From contig CAMZMU010000049.1 in assembly GCA_947311845.1 (NCBI GenBank), positions 6,595,597-6,659,596 on the forward strand: 64,000 nucleotides of DNA, written 5' to 3'. Source of the DNA: Poa pratensis. Its lineage: Eukaryota; Streptophyta; Magnoliopsida; Poales; Poaceae. The notes under the pieces were generated by a model. That model was given only the letters and a program-made list of their open reading frames with translations. It had not been told where the DNA came from and searched no databases. How positions within the stretch are numbered: position 1 is the stretch's first letter; every line of letters begins with the position of its first letter. The translations under genes and the position numbers were made by a program. Positions 1-12,149 of this stretch are shown in pieces.

Positions 1-342
1 ACTTGTTTGGCCACCGGTCGGCCGGCGTTTGACTTTTTTTAATAAAAGGCAAAACTTTTGTCCAAGCCAAAGTGCTAATATCCCCCTCTAGCCTAGGTGT
101 CCATCACCGTCTGTCGTAACTGTCAAGACGTTGCTGGTTTGTAAATGTTTTTTTTTAAACATAACTTGTTTGTAAATGTTTGAATAGGTAGACCGTCACA
201 CACCGAAATAGACGTACGGATGGCAGGCTCGTGCCTATGCCGAGCACCAGCTGCTCACGCCTATCCAGTCCGACATGCACGGCATGACTATGTAATTCTG
301 TTATCATGGGTCTCTCATGTAATGTAACTGTATAAAAGGAAA
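1..342. other. Intergenic sequence, no gene seen
   Basis: AT-rich non-coding sequence up to the CACTA terminus. It holds a short direct repeat (TTTGTAAATGTTT near 138 and 170) and no open frame with a recognisable product. Confidence 0.5.
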
Positions 343-695
343 CACTACAGGAATCAGGTAGTATGCCGAGGGCCCAAAACCGTCGGCATATACCAAAAAA
401 CCGTCGGCAAAGGTATATGCCGACGGTTGCCCTCGGCATACAGCCGTCGGCATATTCTCCCTCGTATATTAGGCGGATGGCCGTCGGCATACAGGCTTAT
501 GCCGAGCGTTTTGCGTGACCGTCGGCAAAACAAAGGCACAGTACCGACTGTTTGACGGTGTCGGGGGGTGTATGCCGAGGACCAAGCCATCGGCATACCC
601 GTGCCAGGTGGCTGTACCTGGTGGCTCACCTGCACACGTGTATGCCGAGGGCCAGGCCGTCAGCATACCTGGAGTATAAAGCCGCCGGCATACTT
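343..695. mobile_element. CACTA (En/Spm) transposon terminus with subterminal repeats
   Basis: The segment opens with CACTACAGGAAT at 343, the hallmark of CACTA transposons. About fourteen copies of a TATGCCGA(G/C)GG motif follow in both orientations, for example near 361, 381, 415, 442, 481, 570, 640 and 681. Such arrays bind the CACTA transposase in well-studied elements. The three bases before the terminus are AAA. No matching CTGTAGTG end was found in the window, so this is one end of a truncated or non-autonomous element. The inner limit at about 695 is where the motif array stops. Apparent open frames here are reading of the repeats and are not genes. Confidence 0.8.
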
Positions 696-1002
696 GTTAA
701 CCAGAACCAAAAAAAAATTAGCCAACAAAAGGCTAGCAGTTTACAGATACAATTACAGAGACATGATTTGGCAAATGAGAGACATGCACATATCAAGAAT
801 TTCAACTATAACCAGAAAGAACTAATAAAGCATGCAAGTTCCAATTAGGCCAGCAAGTAAAGTAGTAGTATATCACTTACATACATGCAATCTAGCAGAT
901 ATTAGAATGCTAACAAGCTTATTCAGCACATGATTTCTTCCATGTATACACTTTTGCACATCACATACACATGATTTGAGATAAAACTGTGTGGAGCATA
1001 TG
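696..1002. other. AT-rich intergenic sequence
   Basis: No coding signal. It contains the left copy of a 32 bp duplication and ends in ATATG, the left target duplication of the next element. Confidence 0.5.
958..989 (+). repeat. 32 bp direct repeat, left copy (right copy 4390-4421)
   Basis: The 32 bases beginning ACATCACATACACATG are identical at 958-989 and 4390-4421, on either side of the element at 1003-4376. Both copies lie outside the element's 5 bp target duplications, so the pre-insertion site already carried a short tandem duplication with a spacer. Confidence 0.85.
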
Positions 1003-4000
1003 TGTAACAGCCCAAAGTTTGAGAACCTAAAAACCTGAGTAAAATTTTCGCTTTTGTGTTCATTGCATCATGGCATCCATATTAACTTGTTAAACCACAC
1101 ACTAATTGGTTGACAACATTGAAAAACCAAATACCAAACTTGCTCTAACAAACTTCAAAACAATGGAGGCACTCAAACTTGCAAAACAAAATTACTTTGA
1201 CACCTTATATTTGTCAAGGAGGTTCCAAGAGTTCAAAATAGTATTTTGAACTTGCTCTAAAAATCACTAGGGTATTCTTCAAATTTTCAAATTACCAAAA
1301 TTCCCTAGACCTACCTTCCTAAACAAAGGTGGTCCAAACTATTTTATTTTGAGACCCCAAAATTTGTGGAGCTTCTACAGGCTAAGGGGAGCCTCCCCAA
1401 ATTTTGTCATGATTTTTGAAGATGTTTAAGTGCCTCAATTAAATGACTAAAGGTTGCTGTTTTTAAAAGAGAAACTGAAAAGGACCAAACGGTGATGGAA
1501 ACAAAGATTGCAGGGGTTTTCCGCAAATCGGCCTTCTCCTTCCTCCTGTAGCCATACCGCAGCGGCATAGCGCCAGTGGCGAGCTCGCCACTAGGCCCGC
1601 GCCCTCCTGCCGCGTCGTGAGAAGAAGAGGAGCACCACGATGCAGCCCTGCTACTCCTACCCCGTACCCCCTCGCTCACCTGCTCCCTCGATCCCCAATT
1701 TCTACCCCACGAGCTCACCACCCTAGCCGCCATGGCCGTCGTCGCCGCCGCTGATTGAAGCTTCCCCGAGCGAATCGACGACCACAGAAAGCTCCGCCGC
1801 GACGTCTTCTCCCCCTCCCGAAGGAATCGAGCCGGGGATCCCTAAATTGCCGGCGCCGCCAGTTTTTCTCCGACCACGGCCGCCGCGTCGCCGGTCGATT
1901 GCTGCCGTTCCCGTCCATCCCCGTCCACGCCGAGCGTACCCACGAGCCCAGGGTGAGCATATGAACCTCCCCATGCCATGTGTTCATTCAATCGTGAGCC
2001 GTAGCTCGATTCCGTGGGAGCTCGCCGTCGCATCGCGTGTTGTACGCCTGCGTCGGATATTCCGGGTCGGGATCGACCGGATAGTCCGGCTGGGTCCAGT
2101 ACGACGAACCACTTCGATACCCCTCCATCGGATAATCCGAACTCAAACCAAACCGGACAATCCGAAATACTCCAGTACCTCCAAACCTCAGAATTTTTCC
2201 TCCACTCGGATATTCCGAGTCTAGTTCGACTCGGATATTCCGAAGCAATGCAGTGCCCAAATACTTCAAATTTCACTCTTTCCAAACCTGTCTAATTAGT
2301 TTTATTTGTTGCTTAAAATAATTCAGCAAAAAGGACATAATTAAAGAGGGAGTTTATAAATGTAATAACGTTTGATCGGTGCATCAGAAAAATGTGTTTG
2401 ATATACCAAAATGTCCAGAAAAATGTGATTTACTCTTTAGCATAAATATCATGCATATTTGAGCACCATTTAAGGACTGCACTTGTTACAAGTTAGTAGA
2501 ATCAGTAAGTTAAATATGGGATGTTTTCCTATCTGGTTGAAGTAAATATTTCTCGCACCCCATTTAAAATTGCTAATAGCTCATGTTAAGTGTAGTACAT
2601 TAAAATGTCATGTCATCATATTTGCGCATTGCACCGGTTGTATTCGTGGTATTTATTTGTTCCTTCCCGTTATTGTTTGTGCATCGGTAGATCAAGGAAC
2701 TGAAGTGCCACCACCGTATCGTGACGATCCCTATTACCAGCCGTATCAGCAAGGCAAGCGTAATCCCCCTCTGAGCATGTCTTATCCTATATTTCCGCAA
2801 ATATTTTCTCCACTATAATATTGCATGCGGTTCCAAATGTCAATTTTATTGGATTAGAGTCCTATAGTTGCATTAAGTTTCCGATGCCATTACCTGGTTC
2901 CCCTCCTATTATCCATAGGATTGTATTGTTGGCTGAGATACTTAACTATGCTATGTTGTTGCTTAGCCCTGCTTAGTTAAATGTCTAGTTGTACGATGGA
3001 TGGTTCATGCTGGAAACAGGTGTTGAGATGAATGGATGATGGTGGAGAAATTGTGGTGCAGGTAATAAAATGCTTAAAGGTGGGGATGAGAGGCCACTTG
3101 GTATGGTGGTGCTTTGTCTCACTCTCGCCGCCTAGGTGCGAGTTCTTTACCTCTTGAACCAAGAATGAGCGCGCTTCCTTTCGGTGGGGTATATGGAGCC
3201 CTCGTCGACCGACTAACTTGGGCGGGACTAGCCAGGGTCCTCTAGTTTGAGCTTCCATTTGCGTGTCGTGAAGCTGGTGGCCAAGACTGAGATGAGGATG
3301 GTGGTGTTTAGGAAAATGAGTGGCCACGGGGCAGGGTGTTGGAGGCACTGAACCTGTCCCGTCCTCACTGATGATCCTGGGTTAGTCCTCAACAAGGTAA
3401 AGGTTGTAACCGTTCCCACTCAGCCGGCTTTCCCCGGAAGAGAGCTAAGCGTAGGTAATGAGCCGGGCGGTACCGAAGGTAAACACAGTGCACCCCTGCA
3501 GGGTTAAATCTTTTCGAAAAGCCGTGTCCACGGTTACGGACGACTTGGAAAGGACGATAAGACCATAGAATAACTTGAACGGAATGATTAAAACCTGAGT
3601 ACTAAAGGTACTACTCAAGAATGCAAGGTTGACTTCCTCTAGGGTGATTCGGGGAGGTGCCTTTGTAGAACAGGTACAGTGGTCGACGATGAGAAGGTGA
3701 TCAAAAGAAAAGAGTTACTCCTTACCCCTTTTCAAAAATACTCTGAATAGTCGATGCCATTGAGTTATGTTTTTATAAATAAAATCAGCTTTATGCAAAC
3801 AGCCATAAAACTTTGAAAGCCTCATCGAGCTAAAGCTCTATATTTAATCTTGCGAGTTCGTCGAACTCAACGTCGTTTGTTTTGTTTCAGAGGAGAACTT
3901 CACCGACCTCGAAGGTGGGTTCTTTGTGGACGTCGACGAGTAGTCTGGGGTTCCCGGGCAGCAGCTTGGGACATCCCGGAACAGCTGGCGTTGGATGTTT

Positions 4001-4376
4001 ATCTGTAGGCCTCTTAGGCCATAATTTGATCTTGTTGTTTAGAACAACTTAATTCGCTTCCGCATGTTGTACTGTTGGGTCTGTGACCTCTGTTGTAATT
4101 TGCTATCTTTCTCTATTATAAGAGTTGAACTATAATGATTTGTGTCGTAGAGTCTTTGATGTGCCAGTTGTTCCACAAGTCTTGATCTCTCTATTATGCA
4201 TTGATAGTTGTGTCTGTGTTAAGGCATCAATCGGGGTGTTGCGTTGCCGATGATCAATTCCGAGCAACGCCTGCCAAAGGTTTTGGCCGAGGATTGGTAA
4301 ACCCGTAACCTCCGGTTGTATCGCTTAACCGGTGACACACAACATCCGTGTATAGCAGTCGGGTCGGGGCGCCACA
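1003..4376. mobile_element. TG...CA element with 5 bp target duplication, probably a solo long LTR
   Basis: It starts TGTAACAGCCC at 1003 and ends GGGGCGCCACA at 4376. Perfect ATATG duplications sit at 998-1002 and 4377-4381. TG...CA ends plus a 5 bp duplication are typical of LTR retrotransposons, and without internal retrotransposon genes the simplest reading is a solo LTR of about 3.4 kb. The termini are also imperfect inverted repeats (TGTAACAGCCC against TGTGGCGCCCC), so a DNA element is possible. Inside are a GC-rich exon-like block (about 1540-1960), repeats of a GGATATTCCG-like motif (2055-2245), and a short open segment near 3893-3943 reading EENFTDLEGGFFVDVDE before a stop. No catalytic domain was recognised. 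Confidence 0.6.
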
Positions 4377-4381
4377 ATATG

Positions 4382-5081
4382 TTGGCAGGACATCACATAC
4401 ACATGATTTGAGATAAAACTGGGTTGCACATACTTGATTAACAAGACAAAAAATAGGATTTGACAGATAGAACAACATCCATACAAATCACAATAGCCGT
4501 ACATCAATTCTCATTGCATAAATACACAGTAGACTGATAATTATCACTAAGTATTTGAGACCATGATCAAATGCCAAACTAGAACAACGATCATAAGCAT
4601 ACACCCAACAAGATCAAGCATTCAGCTACACCTGCAGCTATCACTAAACCTAAACCAGTACAACCAGTACATCGTTGGCTTGATGCCTAGATCAACATTA
4701 CTTACGTGAGAGAATTGCAGTCAAGGCCAAGACAGCAATGCTGCTGCGGTTGCGGCACGGTGAACTCGCCGCTGTCGCAGGCAATGAGGGCGGAAGTAGA
4801 GGAGGTAGACCCAGGCAAGGCCGGCGGGTCTACTACCGCGAGCCCGAGGCGCAGGAAACCCAGCCGTGGCCGGGGGTCGTCTATGCCAAGGCCGGTATGC
4901 TGCAGGTACCGACGAGATCACCTAGAACAGTGCTATCATCCAATTTCACAGGAAACAAATAGTTTGCATGTTGCACCTAGCATGTTGTGTTAACTCGATA
5001 AAAGGGGGAGGCCACACAGAGGTAGAGGCTAAAAGATGGCATCTAACTACTAATCTGATGCTTAACTAAACATAGTTAAAT
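4382..5081. other. Intergenic sequence with a GC-rich, exon-like patch
   Basis: Mostly AT-rich. A GC-rich patch at about 4706-4915 is open on both strands. On the minus strand it reads like a low-complexity exon, but no family is recognised and there is no clear start or partner exon, so no gene is called. Confidence 0.35.
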
Positions 5082-5086
5082 AGCAG

Positions 5087-5846
5087 TGTCGCGGTATTGT
5101 GCACGGCAGTGCCATCTCGCGATGACTTGAGTGGGTGGAGCCAAAGGTTGCGAACGACGGCGCTCGCTCGGGATCGGATACGCACGGGGAGACCGAGACG
5201 TACCCAGGTTCAGGGCCCTCGTGTGGAGGTAACACCCCTACTCCTGCTAGGACTCGTATAAAATGAGTACAAGGACTACAATGGTGCTCCTAGAGCTGTT
5301 TTGGTGTTCTTCTTCTTTGGTCCGGATGCCGGGAGAAGGGGAGTCTAACTGGGATCCCAAAATCTCCAACCCCTTCTGTGGGGATCCCGGCCCTCCTTAT
5401 ATAGGAGCTGGAGGGCCGGGTTACAGGGAGAGACCGGCTGGCGAAGGGCAGCCGGGAGGAGCCCACCAGTTGGTCATCTACAGGACCGAGCCGCCTGATG
5501 TCGGCTACAGGACCGCGCCACTGTTCACGACGTCAGCCACGTCTCAGTGGGGAGTCCGGCTCCTTTATGTCTTGTCGGTACGGGTGGCTTAGGCACTGTA
5601 CACTGTACATGATGTCATCTTTGACTTCGAGGACTCGGTAGAGTACCGAGCCCATACCCTCTTGTCGGCTTGTTCTTATCTCCTCTGCTTGTCCTTCGTG
5701 GTCCTGCTGGAAGAGGCAGCGGTGACGGATTCCGAGTGCCGGCTGGACGAGGGCAGCCGGTGATGGATTCCGAGTGCCGGCTGGACGAGGGCAGCCGGTG
5801 ATGGATTCCGAGTCCTTGTTACCACCCGGTGGTGATTCCACCGACA
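5087..5846 (-). repeat. 3' LTR of the Gypsy element
   Basis: 760 bp, TG...CA. It contains two copies of a 36 bp unit (about 5722-5793) present once in the other LTR, which accounts for most of the length difference. A TATATAGG-like box lies near 5398-5403 when read on the plus strand. Confidence 0.92.
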
Positions 5847-5860
5847 GTAGCCCCCGAGCG
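5847..5860 (-). other. Polypurine tract of the Gypsy element
   Basis: Read on the minus strand, the bases next to the 3' LTR are CTCGGGGGCTAC, a G-rich tract in the expected position for plus-strand priming. Confidence 0.7.
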
Positions 5861-6319
5861 CGTGGAGGCTTTGCGGTCGTCGTCGGCTGGGAAAGCCTTC
5901 ATGGGCTCAAGCTGAGAAAGGTTGTTGATGGAGGTGTTCGGCTGGAGGAGCCGGTTGATTTCGAGTGCTCCGCAGCTGACGTTGTTGATGACGCAAGCCA
6001 CGACGCGCTGCGCAGAGCGCAGGGCGCCTCTTCGATTCCCGTGCGCGGGATCTTCTGTGGCAACCGCCCACGCGCGGGATCGTGCGCGGCGGTTTTCACC
6101 TACGCGTGGCGATCGTGGGCAGGCGTTTCCTGCCACGCGGCGTGTTTGCCAGCAACGGTTACCACTTGCCTTCTTTAAATGGCGCTGACCGCCGCCAGGG
6201 AGAGGGTTCTCCACTCATTGCCTTCTTTTTCCCCTTCGTCTTCCTCGCGCGCTCCCTGCTCCTCCGCATTCCAGCATAGGCACACGGTGCTCGACACCCG
6301 TTTCCACCGGAGTTCCGCC

Positions 6320-9300
6320 GGCGATGCGCGAGCGCGGCGCTTGGTGCGGCTCGTCGGCGAAGATGAGCGAGGTGCGGCGATTCTGGCGCGAGGGATACTT
6401 GCCGTCGAAGGAGGTCGTCGAGGTCCGCATCCCGGATGTGGGCGAGGTCGCGTCGCGCCCCAAGGCCGGCGAGCGTGTCCTCTTCCTCTCCCACATCAAG
6501 TGCGGGCTCGCGCTTCCGGTGAGCCCTTTTGTGCGGAACTTCTTATCTTTCTTCGGGATCCAGCTGCACCACCTTGGCGCCAATGCCATTATGCAGCCGG
6601 CCTATTATGGCACCCTTTGCGAGGCATACCTCGGGATATGGCCAAGCATTCGGTTCTTCCGACGCTTTTCTATCTTAAAGGGCTGACCAAGAAGGGGAAA
6701 GGGCCGCTTGTCGACTGCGGTGCAGCGTCGATCCAGGCCCGGGCCGGGACCGCCTCTTCAAGCTCTCCATCATCGACTCCGCGCGGAAGTGGGAGCGAAG
6801 CTACTTCTATGTGAAGAACCTAACGAAGGTGGACTGGATCGGGTTGCCGGCATACTCAGCCGGGAGCCGGCCAAGCTGAACTGGGGGGCGCCGAAGAGCC
6901 GCTCCGACGCGGAGGAGGAGGCGCTAGTGAATCGGCTGAGGAGCATGGTCGCCTCCGGCTTGACGACCCAGGACTTGGCGCTTGCTTGGATGGCGCAGCG
7001 GGTGATGCCGCTGCGGGAGAGAGCGCACAAGATGTGCTTCCTCTCCGGGCGGAATGATCCAACCCGGACGTCGAGATCCGACCTCTCGTTCGGGGCCTTG
7101 GTCGGCTGGCTCGGCTCCGTCTCCGTCTCCAAGGAGTCGATAGAGGAGGAGGATTGGGCTTGGGGCATGACGCCGTACAGCCGGGAGAACCGCGCTCCCG
7201 TGGTAAGTATTCGTAGTTGTGGCTTGTTTGATTTCTTCTATGCTTGTTTCTCTGTTGACCGGCTCGTCCTTCGTAGATTTTCGAGTGCCAGAAGGCTGAA
7301 GACGTCCGGACGGCCCGCCTTACGCGGCAACCTGCCCGACATGACCGAGGGATCCGGGTATAACCAGGATTCGGGCGGCGAGGAGGCCGCCGAAGAAGAG
7401 GTCGAGGAGGACCGGGACGAGGACAGGAAGTCACATTGACGGCTCATCGGCTGCTTCGGGTAAGTCGATTCCTCCACCCGACATACGGATTGGTCAGATG
7501 CTGGAAGTGCTGAGATCGCTCGCGTCTCCGATGGAGACTCTGACATTGTAGAAGTCGAGCGTCCTGCTCCCCCTCCGGTGGCCAAGTGACTGCGGTCGTC
7601 TGACGCGACGAGCCGGGGAGACGATGCGCCGGTTCCGAAGAGGGGGTGCGAGGATCCTACCCGGAAGATTGTGGCGAAGAGGCAGAGGAGACGGGCGATT
7701 CGGCTTGAAGTTGAGGGGTAAGCTCTTTTTGATGACGCGCTTGTGCTTGTATCTTTTTCCTTGGTTTTGATAATTGTTCTTCGTAGGGACGTTTGTCGCT
7801 GGCTAGACCCAGCTTGGCGCGAGGGGCGTACCCGATGCCGGGTGGTGGCGACGACGCGGACGAGGACTCGGCGGCGCACCGAGCGTCGACTCCACCGCTG
7901 ATCGTTCATCCGGGTCGAGGCGGAAGCCGTGAGCCAGGAGGGCGCGGGCGAGATCGAGGCTCCTGTTGAGACTGGGTCACGGGCCTTGGCGACCATCGCT
8001 GAGGTCGAGACGGTCGTGGTTGACGCCAGGGCCAGCTCTCCTGCGCGTCCGGATGCGGCTGTCGAGCCGACGGATCCTCAGGCCAGCTCCAAGGCTGCGG
8101 AGGAGCCGCCAGCTGCTTCAGAGCCGGCTGGTGGAGTAAGGGGCCACGTCGAGGTCGTGGCGCTAGTGGCGATGTCGAGGCCTCGACCGCCATCGTGGTC
8201 ACCGCGTGGCTCCCTCTGCCGTTTCGGCCCCACAACAAGCTACGGTGCCGGGTACTGCACCAGGTGGCTTCCTCCGGCCGGGGCAAACCCACCAGCCAAT
8301 AACGTCGATGGAACTTCTCGGCGAGATGGAGAAGGGCCTGGAGGCTGAGCTCGCGGGGTGCCGGCTCCTCCGGGAGTCGGTTGAGGTATGCTTCTTCCTG
8401 TTTTGAGTGCCCATAGCCGGTAACGAGTAACCGGCTGGGTCTTGTCTTGTTCTGATGCCCTGCTTCTTTTCCAGCTTACGCTGAAGGAGCCGGTGGAGAA
8501 GAATAGGCTGCTGGAGGAAAAGGTGCGGCTCCTCGAGCAGCGACTCAAAGAGGCCGACAGTGAGTATTGCTGCCTTGTTTCCTTGTTTCTTGTTGTTTCC
8601 CGACTGCTGATGTGCAGCCCCTGCGCCGGCAGGGGAGTTGGTGGAGCTTCCTATCTTGCGAGAGAGGCTGAAGAACTACCTTCCCGCAGGCTTGATGGCG
8701 AAGAAACTTGATGAGAAGAACAAATAGTTAGAGCTGGAGACGGCGGGTCTCCGCTACCGCGCCTCCCAGTCCGACAGCTACAAGAATGAGGCCGACCAAC
8801 TGAGGATCAGCGTGGAGCGGCTAGAGAAGTCCAACGCCGACCGCCAAGAGCAGTTCGACAAGCTTGTCAGGTGGAAGAATCAGCTGGAGCAGCAACTGGA
8901 GGAGGCGAAGAAGGAGGTGACGGATGCCACCGACGCGCTCGGCAAGCGAGTGGAGGCTTTCGGGCTCCTGGACCAGGCGGCAATGGCGCCCGGGAGCAGC
9001 ATGCTGAAGCCTTCCAGCTTCACGAGGGCCGCCAGGAGGAGCTGCAAGGCCGGCTCGATCAAGTCAGCCAGGCCATCCTCTGTGAGTTCTTCATCCTTTG
9101 CGATTCTTCTGTCTGCACTCCTTCTTTCTTCCGGCCTGACTTGGTTTTCCGGCTTCAGGCTTCTACTCGGATGCTGACGAGGAGGTGCCCAACGAGCCCG
9201 TCGAGAGGCATCTCGCCGATCTCAGCAAGATGATGGGGAGGTTTCGGACGACCGGCCTCGCCATCTGCGAGACTTAGTGGCCGATGAGAGTGGGCCTCAG

Positions 9301-9604
9301 AGCGCTTCCCGCGTCTCAGCTAGGCTTCGCGATGCGCCTAGCACCATCTACACGATCCAGGACACAACAGCTTGCGGGGAGCCGAGATGGCCGTGGCGCT
9401 GATGCTATCTTGGTACAAAAGCGTCGACATCTCGTAGATCTCCGTCGGCTTCTGAGCCGGCACCGAGTTTGAGAAACTGCGCAAGACGGAGGGCGTTCCG
9501 CTCGCCGCCAGCCGGATCCAGAAGATGGTCGAGTTTGATGACATCGTGAACGCGGTGGAGGAGCCAAAGAAGGTGGCACAGCAGGACCAGGAGCCGGCTG
9601 CGTA
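6320..9604 (+). pseudogene. Antisense accessory gene of the Gypsy element ('putative gypsy type transposon' domain plus coiled coil), decayed
   Basis: This gene-like stretch lies between integrase and the 3' LTR but runs opposite to gag-pol. The first part (6324-6686) has the conserved signature FLSHIKCGLALPVSPF...FFGIQLHHLGANAIMQ, which I recognise as the domain called 'putative gypsy type transposon' (PF04195-type). The second part, in another frame (about 6740-7200), carries KLSIIDSARKWERSYFYVKN and a stretch ending MTPYSRENRAPV. Intron-like T-rich segments and acidic, Ala-rich coding patches follow to about 8400. Heptad-rich coiled-coil segments come next (8475-8560 and 8812-8960). Frame changes after 6660 and internal stops indicate decay. 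Antisense accessory genes of this sort are known from grass Tat elements, and their role is unknown. Confidence 0.7.
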
Positions 9605-10523
9605 GATTTGATCCCCGGGATGCCGGGTGTAGCTGTATATGAACTTTTGGTCTTCGCGTCGCGTTTATCTTGCTACAATTTGTGAACGTTCATGTGGAGC
9701 TTTGACTTCCTTAATTGTTTTGCTTCTATGCTTTTTTACTTGCATGTTTTTTTCTTTTTCTTGACTTGACCTGGTGGGAACGTACCCACCGGGTGTCCCC
9801 AGCCCCCGAGTTGCGAGCCGGCTCACTGTGGGAGCCGGTTCGAAACTCTTGGACCAGTTCTCGGTACTTTGAAGGAATGCGCGGGTGCATCCGCTCGGTG
9901 CCAGCTCGTCGTTGGAGCCGGTAAGTAGTGTTTGTGTCAACCACAAGTAAGGTAAATTGTTAGTATGCCGAATGGAAATCTAATGTAAATGAGTGCTTGC
10001 TAAACTTGGGGACCTTTTAGGTGATTAAAAACTGACTCGCCCTTAGCCGGTCACTTTGACTACTTTCCCGTGCACTTGCCGTTCAGCGCAGGCTCTTGCC
10101 GGCTGGTCAGCCGGGTTGTGGTCTGCAGCCGGAACCGAAGAGATGCCGACACGCGTGGCGCACAGTACTATGATCTTGGTAGCCGGATGTAGGCGCTTCG
10201 AGGAGCTGGAAGCCGTTCTTTCCTTAGGTGTTTTTCGCGTGCAAGCGACATCGGTCTTTTGCTCTTGCTAGCCGGACAGCCGGGTTGCGGTCTGTAGCTG
10301 AGTATGAAGAGTGGGCCACTGGTGCCGTACAGGTTACTAAGCCGACCTTAGAAAAAATAGGCCACTGGAGACCGGCTAGCCCCCGGGTCTTAGCCCGAGG
10401 CAGCCGGCTGGAACCGAAGTACCAGAAAACTTTGAACTGATACAAAGGACAGCCCCGAGTGTCGCTCGGGGTCATCCACTTTTTCGTTCACGATGCAGAT
10501 ACGGGAAAGTACGTACATCTTTC

Positions 10524-12000
10524 CTAAGTGTAGAAATGGCGAAGGAGGTTGGCATTCCATGGCCTCTCCGATTCCTCGCCTGCCATGTCCTTCTTGTTCT
10601 TCTTCGGCTTGCGCGCGTCGACGAGGTAGTAGGCATCATTGTGTAGAGCCTTGCTGATGACGAACGGCCCCTCCCAAGGTGGGGAGTGCTTGTGCATGCC
10701 CTTCCTGTCCTGGATCAGCCGGAGCACGAGATGTTCTTCGCGGAACGCGATCGGGCAGATCCGCACGCTATGATAGCGGCGGAGGCTCTGCTGGTAGATG
10801 CCTGATCTTGACAGGGCCAGCTCGCGCACCTCCTCGAGCAGGTCGACTTCATCTTCCCGGGCTTCCTTGGCTTCCGCCTTAGTGTACAGAGCAACCCTAG
10901 GCGCATCGTACTTGATGTCGACTGGCAGGACAGCTTCGGCTCCGTACACGAGGAAGAATGGAGTGTAGCCGGTGGAGCGGTTGGGAGTGGTGCGTAGGCT
11001 CCAGAGGACAGCCGGTAGCTCGTCGAGCTAGCAGCCGGGAGCTCGGTGTAGAGGTTCCTCCAGCCGGGGCCTGATGCCGGCTAGGATTAGGCCGTTTGTC
11101 CTTTCCACCAGCCCATTGGCCTGTGGGTGGGCGACGGAGGCGACGTCGAGCCGGATGCCTTTGTTTCCGCAGAAACGAGCGAAGATGACTTTGGCGAAAT
11201 TTGTACCGTTGTCGGTGATGATGCTGTGCGGGTACCCGTACCGGTTGATGATGTCGTCCAGCTTCTTTATTGGTTTTACCTCGATCCACTTGGTAAACTT
11301 GTCCACGGCCACCAGCCCATTGGCCTGTGGGTGGGCGACGGAGGCGACGTCGAGCCGGATGCCTTTGTTTCCGCAGAAACGAGCGAAGATGACTTTGGCG
11401 AAATTTGTACCGTTGTCGGTGATGATGCTGTGCGGGTACCCGTACCGGTTGATGATGTCGTCCAGCTTCTTTATTGGTTTTACCTCGATCCACTTGGTAA
11501 ACTTGTCCACGGCCACCAGGAGATGTGTGAGGCCACCGCGTGCCATCCTGAAAGGGCCGACCATGTCGAGTCCCCAGACAGCAAACGACCAGGTGATGGG
11601 GATCATCTTCAGAGCCGAAGCCGCTACATGCTGCTGTGCTCGGAAGAGCTGGCAGCCGGCGCACTTGCGAACCAGCTATTCCGCGTCCTCCAGAGCAGTT
11701 GGCCAATAAAAACCATGGCGGAGAGCCTTGACCATAATGGCCCTGGATGATGCTGGTGGCCGCACTCGCCTTGGTGGATTTCTTGGAGGAGGTAGTAGCC
11801 TTCTTCCCTCTCAACGCAGTGTTGGAACACGCTCGACACACTGCGCTTGTACAGCTCGTTGTTGATGATGGTGCAAGCCTTGGCCCGGAGCTGAATTTGC
11901 CGGACTAGGACCTCGTCCTCTGGGAGCTCGTCGTCTGCAATGTAGGAGAGGAATGGTTGTGCCCAGGATGGCACTTCCCGGATGGCGAAGATGCTTTCCA
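10524..12000 (-). pseudogene. Integrase region of the Gypsy element
   Basis: Integrase inserts the cDNA into the chromosome. On the minus strand a His/Cys zinc-binding N-terminus (about 11650-11900, motifs HQGECGH and FASAPA in shifted frames) precedes the catalytic core at 11028-11606. There GLDMVGPF supplies the first Asp, IITDNGTNF the second, and AHPQANGLVERTNG the catalytic Glu. The chromatin-proximal C-terminal part is at 10524-10949 (PWEGPFVISKAL). Frame breaks separate the three parts. A 204 bp in-frame duplication repeats the segment from VAVDKFTKW to AHPQANGL, so the second catalytic Asp occurs twice. The enzyme from this copy is unlikely to be active. Confidence 0.85.
11107..11514. 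repeat. 204 bp tandem duplication inside the integrase core
   Basis: Two adjacent copies, 11107-11310 and 11311-11514, look identical by eye. 204 bp is 68 codons, so the reading frame is kept. The third junction at 11515 repeats only ACCAG. Confidence 0.92.
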
Positions 12001-12149
12001 CCGTCGGCTCCTCAGCCCCTGGGTCCTCACAGTCGGCTAGGGAGGTTGGATCCCAAGTCCCCGGGTCCATGGCGCCAGCCCCCGGGTTCGCGGAGCCGGC
12101 AACTAATGAGGAAGTGACAGCCCCCGGGTCCGGCTGGAGGATGGACTCG

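Noticed and set aside
155..848. Several open frames at the window start
   Set aside because: They translate the CACTA subterminal repeats on both strands and have no family similarity.
11074..11750. Long plus-strand frames over the integrase region
   Set aside because: Antisense of the duplicated integrase segment. The repeat makes them look long and repetitive.
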